Source: Nereocystis luetkeana | Taxonomy: Eukaryota; Sar; Phaeophyceae; Laminariales; Laminariaceae | Reading direction: 5' to 3' | Length of the DNA stretch: 64,000 nucleotides | NCBI GenBank assembly: GCA_031213475.1 | Contig: JARUPZ010000031.1 | Coordinates: 436,501 to 500,500 of the forward strand | In this document: positions 59,455-64,000 of the stretch, in pieces | Numbering within the stretch: the first letter of the stretch is position 1 | How the letters are laid out: the number at the start of each line of letters is the position of its first letter | Program-made: the position numbers and the translations under genes | The notes under the pieces: model-generated | Seen by the model: only the letters and a program-made list of their open reading frames with translations | What the model was told of the DNA's origin: nothing | Database searches by the model: none

Positions 59455-59839
59455 AACAGATAAAAAAAAAAAAGGAAGACGAACCAAAGCTAAAAGCCAA
59501 AGCAGGTAGCAAAAAAGCAAAACGGAAGATACTAACAGCGACACAAAGAGGGACAAACGGGAAAGTAGGAAAGTAAAAAAAAGGGACAAATAGAACAAAA
59601 ACGGGCGGGGGGGAAAGATAATACGAAAGGCAGGAACTGGTGTCTCCAGACACGCAAATCCAGACACGCAAAGTTGCCCGGATGGCACCATGCTAGTTAC
59701 GTGGGTCCCAAAGAAGGGAGCGCATCATGATGATGGTCATACCCAGGCTTCAGTCTGTTGGGCAGACCGCCTCCCCCCCCCCCCCTCCCCCCTCCCCCCC
59801 CCCCATTCCCCCTCGTCCCCCTTTCGCCCCCCCCCTCTT

Positions 59840-61345
59840 CCCTGCCATTCTGCGCACGTGCGTTGGCGTCAACGGTTGTAGTCGTGGTTGCAGGCATCTT
59901 GTGCCGTTCGACGATGCCTCGTTCTCATCCTTATGCCATTTCCGCATGAAAACCTCCCCCCCTTGCTCGACTCGTCGGAACCATCTGCCGGCTTTCTATC
60001 CTGGCTCGCGCCACCCATCGAGCTTGAGGCCAAACTCCTTGAGACCCTCCTCAAGTTACCTCATCCAGTCCCACTTCTGTCCTCCGGAGTAACTCTTACC
60101 CCTGACCATCTCCCCAAACATCACCCTCTTCGGCAGACGCTCCTCTCCCATGCGTGTCACAAAGCCCGCAAACAAAAGCCTACGTCTGCGTACCGTCGTC
60201 TCAACGCTCTCAAGAGTTTGTCCTGAGAAGCGCGCTAGCATGCGATAGAATGTGGTTTTCGCGCTTTCGTTTTCGCCAGTCGAGGCATCGGAGGAGCATC
60301 TTGTGGTGGATCTCCCGTAACCTGCCGTACTCAGTCTTGCTCGGGCTCCAAGTAAACCAACCGTAGAGCAACGTTTCGATCACCTCGGCTCTCAGCATCC
60401 GCACCTTCAGGCGTAGGCGCACACCCGGGCGGTCATAGATTTCCATCTTATACCGCCCGAAGCACGCCCATGCCCTCTGGAGTGGACGTGTTACCTCGAC
60501 ATTTCTGCCCGTCCAATCTGCACCGATAGCCCCGCCCAAATACACAAACTCGAGAGTTTGTTTGTACACTTGGCCGGCTGCGGTGACGGTGAACGGCACG
60601 TTCCCCCCATCTTTCGTTTGCAGACACATTTCTACGTCTTGGCCTCCGACACCGTCAGGCCGAACGCGGCACATGCAGTCACGATCACCGTCATCATCCT
60701 CTCCAGGCCGTTTGGTGATCGCGATACAACGCCCGCATCGTCAGCATACAGCATAGCCCACAATGTCTGGGCCTCTTCATCCTTCCCCTGTCGATCGACT
60801 TGTCCGGCCCGTGCCTCCCCCCTCTTCTTTTTCCCCTTCTCCCTCTTTCGTTGGAGTTGCACCATGCTGCCCGTGATGGCTTTATCAGCGGCGAAGCGTT
60901 TCTCCGCCACACGCAGCTGTGAAACATGTTGAACAGCAATGGCGCGAGCACACACCCTTACCGAAGACCCTGCTCCACTTCGAACATATGTGAGCACTCG
61001 CCATCATCCAGCCGCACGCATGCTCGCGTGCCGTCGTGGAATTGGCGGATAACGGAGAGCATTCTAGGTGGCACGCCAAAGCGAGTCAAGACAGCCCACA
61101 GGAGGGCTCGGTCGACGGAGTCGTAGGCTTTGGTGAGGTCGACAAAACACATGAACAGCGGAGTGTCCTTCTTCCTTTCCAATTATTGCAAGCGTCGCAC
61201 CACAAACATCATGTCGACCGTCGACCGTTCGGGCCGAAAGCCACACTGCTCCTCTGGCAGGATGCCTTCCCGTTCGCAGTAGTCGCTGAGGCGGCGCGCG
61301 ATGAGTTTGAGGAGTACTTTGCCGGCATGCGCGAGTACGAGTACA
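59840..61345 (-). mobile_element. LINE fragment L1x: reverse transcriptase domain and C-terminus, 5'-truncated
   Basis: Reading (-) strand from 61345: [78 protein letters not shown] and LWAMLYADDAGVVSRSPNGL are RT motifs including the YADD catalytic box. Then come FVYLGGAIGADWTGRNVEVT, AEVIETLLYGWFTW, RRRRLLFAGFVTRMGEERLP and VFMRKWHKDENEA, the usual post-RT region of non-LTR elements. An in-frame stop (RRLQ*LERKK) and several frame shifts show it is dead. The N-terminal endonuclease part is missing. A C-rich/low-complexity tract at 59772-59835 marks the 3' end. Confidence 0.88.
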
Positions 61346-61428
61346 AGTAGTTCTTGATGGGCGCGCGCTCTCTGCGATCGAAGCTAGTTTTATGCAGGGT
61401 AATTATTAACTATTACGTACAGAAGCTG

Positions 61429-63613
61429 TTTCCTGTGCGGTTCGATTTTTGAGCTTCAGATTTTGACCCGATCTCTTTTTCAGATGTGAACTTGACACAT
61501 CGAAACAGTCTTCCTATGCGGAAAAATCATATTTATTGCGCGTGCAGAGATTACAGCAAACGCCGAGACCAACGGCTGTTGTTGTGGCCTGGCGCCGCGA
61601 AGAGACGCGCTGGGTGCGCTGCCCTGCGCGTAGGACCCAAGCGTCCGAGCCGAGGCTGACTGCCTCTGGTCTGGCGGCGAAGAGACGTGGCGAGTGCGCT
61701 AGAGCCAATCTGTCTTGGTATTTTGTGTTTCACAGTGTGGCTGACTGCTGCCGCTACTGCTGCTGTACAGCAGTGTAGTCTACGAGTACGTATCCACGGA
61801 GAGGTGCGCGCGCCTAGTGCGGTGCTCTTGGTCTCTAGGCCCGAGTCCGCGCCAGCCGACTGTAGTCTGGCCACGGAGAGACGCGCTGACCGCGCGTCGG
61901 GCCCGAAGCGACGCCGCTATACAGCTGTGTCACCATCCAACTCATCGATCGTTCTGCTGCTGTTTGCTGTAGTGGATAACATCTTGAATTTAGAGAGCAT
62001 GCTATTTTTCGATTCGAAAATCTGATGGCCCAAGTCTCTGATTTTTGCTCAAAATCCGACCACTTAGGTCATCGGATTCTCAAATCGAATAACTTCCGGC
62101 CGGATTTTGCAAATTTGAACTGCATAAGCAGGGTCGTTCGTTTTTGAGATCGAAAATATAAATCTGAAGCTCGAAATCGAACCGCATAGGAAACATCCTT
62201 TTGAGTTGAGTTTTTTCGATTTGAGAATCCGATGACCCAGGTCGTCGCATTTTGGTCAGATTTTCAAATCGAAAAATGGTATGCTCTCTAAATTCAAGAG
62301 GTTATCCACGGCAGCGAACAGCAGCAGAACGATCGATGAGTTGGATAATGACACGGCTGTATAGCGACGTTGCTTCGCGCCCGACGCGCAGGCGGCGCGT
62401 CCCTCCGTGGCCAGACTACAGTCGGCTGGCGCGGGCTCGGGTCTAGAGATCAAGAGAAGCGCACTCGGCACGCACCTCTCCGTGGGTACTTACTTGAGTC
62501 TGTACTGCTGTACAGCAGCAGCAGCAGTCAGTCACAAAATGAAACACAAAATACCAAAAAGTTGGCTCTAGCGCACTCGCCATGTCTCTTCGTCGCAGCC
62601 AACCTTGGCTCGGACGCTTGGGTCCTACGCGCAGGGCAGCGAACCCAGCGCATCTCTTCCGCGACGCCAAACCACACTAACAGCAGTTGGTCTCGGCGTT
62701 TTACTCGAATCTCTACACGCACAATAAATCTGTTTTTTTTTCATAGGAAGACTGTATTTGGCGGGTGGCGTGTGTACCAGCTCGTAGCTGATGTGTACGC
62801 CTAGACTCGATTGCCGATGGCCGGTCAATACACAGTCAACTGTTCGAGGCAAACGTATAGTCACTGTCAGGTGACTTGTACGAGAAGCTTCAATAAAAGA
62901 GAAGAAGATGGAGTGGTGACCCCAAGCCACCACAGTGTTGATTGAGTTGCTCAGCTGGAAGCCGACGATGGTGAGAAAAAGTAGAGTGAGCTCACAGGGG
63001 AGCGGTGCGCGTGTGCGCTCGCGGCTCGAAACAAAGGGCGACCCCAACATTTCGTTCCGGAAACAAAATAGGGGAATACCCTTGACGTCAGTTCAATAAA
63101 AAACAACACGCAGACCTCGTTTTTACTGCAACGATCGATAAATCTTAGGGTACGCACTCGTAACCTATGTTGTTACTTCAATCATGACAAAATACTCTGC
63201 TACAGTACTGGTCCCGGAGGGATGCTGAAGATATCTTCTCTCTGATTTACCTGTGCCGCCGTAGATTCTGTACGTACGTACTACAGTAGATTCACGATAC
63301 TACTTGTTCGTGATACCTGGTACTTATTCTGTGTACGAGTGCACAGCAGCAGTAGATAGTGTAAAAAGACAGCTGCTGCTGCTGTATACTGCTGTATTTA
63401 AACACACTATATCCCACAGACTGGAAAACTGTCTGTTGTACCTAGAAGTACGTAAATGTATACCAGATGACGCAAGTGGTATCGAGTAACGACTATAATG
63501 GCTACTGACAAGTATCATCTCTGATAGACTGTTTCGATTTGCCAAGTTCATATCTGAAATGCGATCGGGTTAAAATCTGAAGCTCAAAATCGAACCGCAT
63601 AGGAAACGGCCTA
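61429..63613. mobile_element. Foldback element with terminal and large internal inverted repeats
   Basis: The outer ends GTTTCCTGTGCGGTTCGATT (61433) and AATCGAACCGCATAGGAAAC (63593) are inverted; the same motif occurs a third time near 62165-62195. Inside, arms 61504-62090 and 62215-62752 are inverted copies of about 550 bp, 85-90% alike by eye, around a 120-bp loop. Open frames on the arms are not recognised. Class unknown; foldback-type DNA transposon is likely. Confidence 0.75.
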
Positions 63614-63727
63614 AGGCCACTTCTTATGCAGTCGGATTTGCAGTCAGTTGGAAATGGTGCTGTCAGCAGGTTCGCACGAGCTTTTGCCCCGAAAATGTGC
63701 GAAACTGCTGTTTCTCGCCTCAGAACG

Positions 63728-64000
63728 ACTTGGGCTATTCTCCAAGACCTATCTAGAGCTGTTTCCCGCTTCTCCAGGTGACCAGTTGCACAAAATCACC
63801 TTCGGTACTTTTCCGATCCAACTGGGTCAAATCCGATGACGATCAGGGATCGGATCGGAAAAAACGTTTTTTCCTATCCAATCGGGGTTTTTAATCGTAT
63901 TTGACCCAGTTGGATCGGAAAAGTACCGGAGGTGATTTCGTGCAACTGGGCACCTCGAGAAGCGGGAAACAGCTCTAGATATATCTTGGAGAAAAGCCCA
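63728..64000. repeat. Large palindrome running off the window end
   Basis: TTGGGCTATTCTCCAAGACC .. TCCGATCCAACTGGGTCAAA reads back inverted from 63898 to 64000 (TTTGACCCAGTTGGATCGGA .. GAGAAAAGCCCA). The centre is near 63865. Confidence 0.85.

Overview
This window is eukaryotic nuclear DNA: coding sequence is split by GT-AG introns and the space between is packed with SINEs, LINE remains, MITEs, microsatellites and minisatellites. Three host genes are recognisable. (1) A 14-exon prolyl-tRNA synthetase on the + strand (5946-30333) has a WHEP domain at the visible N-terminal side and a complete C-terminus; the splice phases of all 14 exons agree. (2) A (-) strand ankyrin-repeat gene has its last exon at 41411-41902. 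(3) The first exon of a mitochondrial MidA/NDUFAF7-type methyltransferase lies on + at 53814-54180. The style of the ankyrin protein (FGES..H / DDYGKTPLHDA), the MidA N-terminus and the long repeat-filled introns resemble photosynthetic stramenopiles, perhaps a brown alga or relative. That assignment is inference, not proof.

Layout. 1-5.9 kb: degenerate tandem repeats, MITEs, an inverted copy of a ~1 kb repeat (R1), and a GATC-tailed repeat. 5.9-30.3 kb: the ProRS gene, whose introns hold two tandem R1 copies, a tRNA-derived SINE, a 5'-truncated LINE with its tail modules, a duplicated exon fragment, and a 5.7 kb last intron with a TIR transposon and (ATT)n tracts. 30.3-41.4 kb: no recognisable gene; SINE remains, minisatellites, a 190-bp CCAAT-rich tandem duplication. 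41.4-43.8 kb: ankyrin exon and a G-rich minisatellite in its upstream intron. 43.8-51.7 kb: nested SINE/MITE/foldback repeats. 51.7-54.2 kb: GC-richer DNA with unassigned ORFs and the MidA exon. 54.5-64 kb: two SINEs, two more TIR-transposon copies (one interrupted by a hAT-like element built of GGGTC repeats), a (-) strand LINE RT fragment, a large foldback element and a palindrome running off the end.

Two MITE families dominate. M1 (~108 bp, TIR TTACGGGGGACC, TA target) and M2 (~96 bp, CCC... ends, TTAA target, piggyBac-like) occur about 14 and 12 times. The most unusual signal is a 9-bp motif, TACCTGGTA/TACCAGGTA, seen about 40 times where roughly 0.5 would be expected by chance. Comparison of MITE copies shows that it is a tiny insertion: a TA dinucleotide is replaced by TA-CCWGG-TA. 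This looks like footprints of a TA-targeting transposon, or an unrecognised micro-insertion process.
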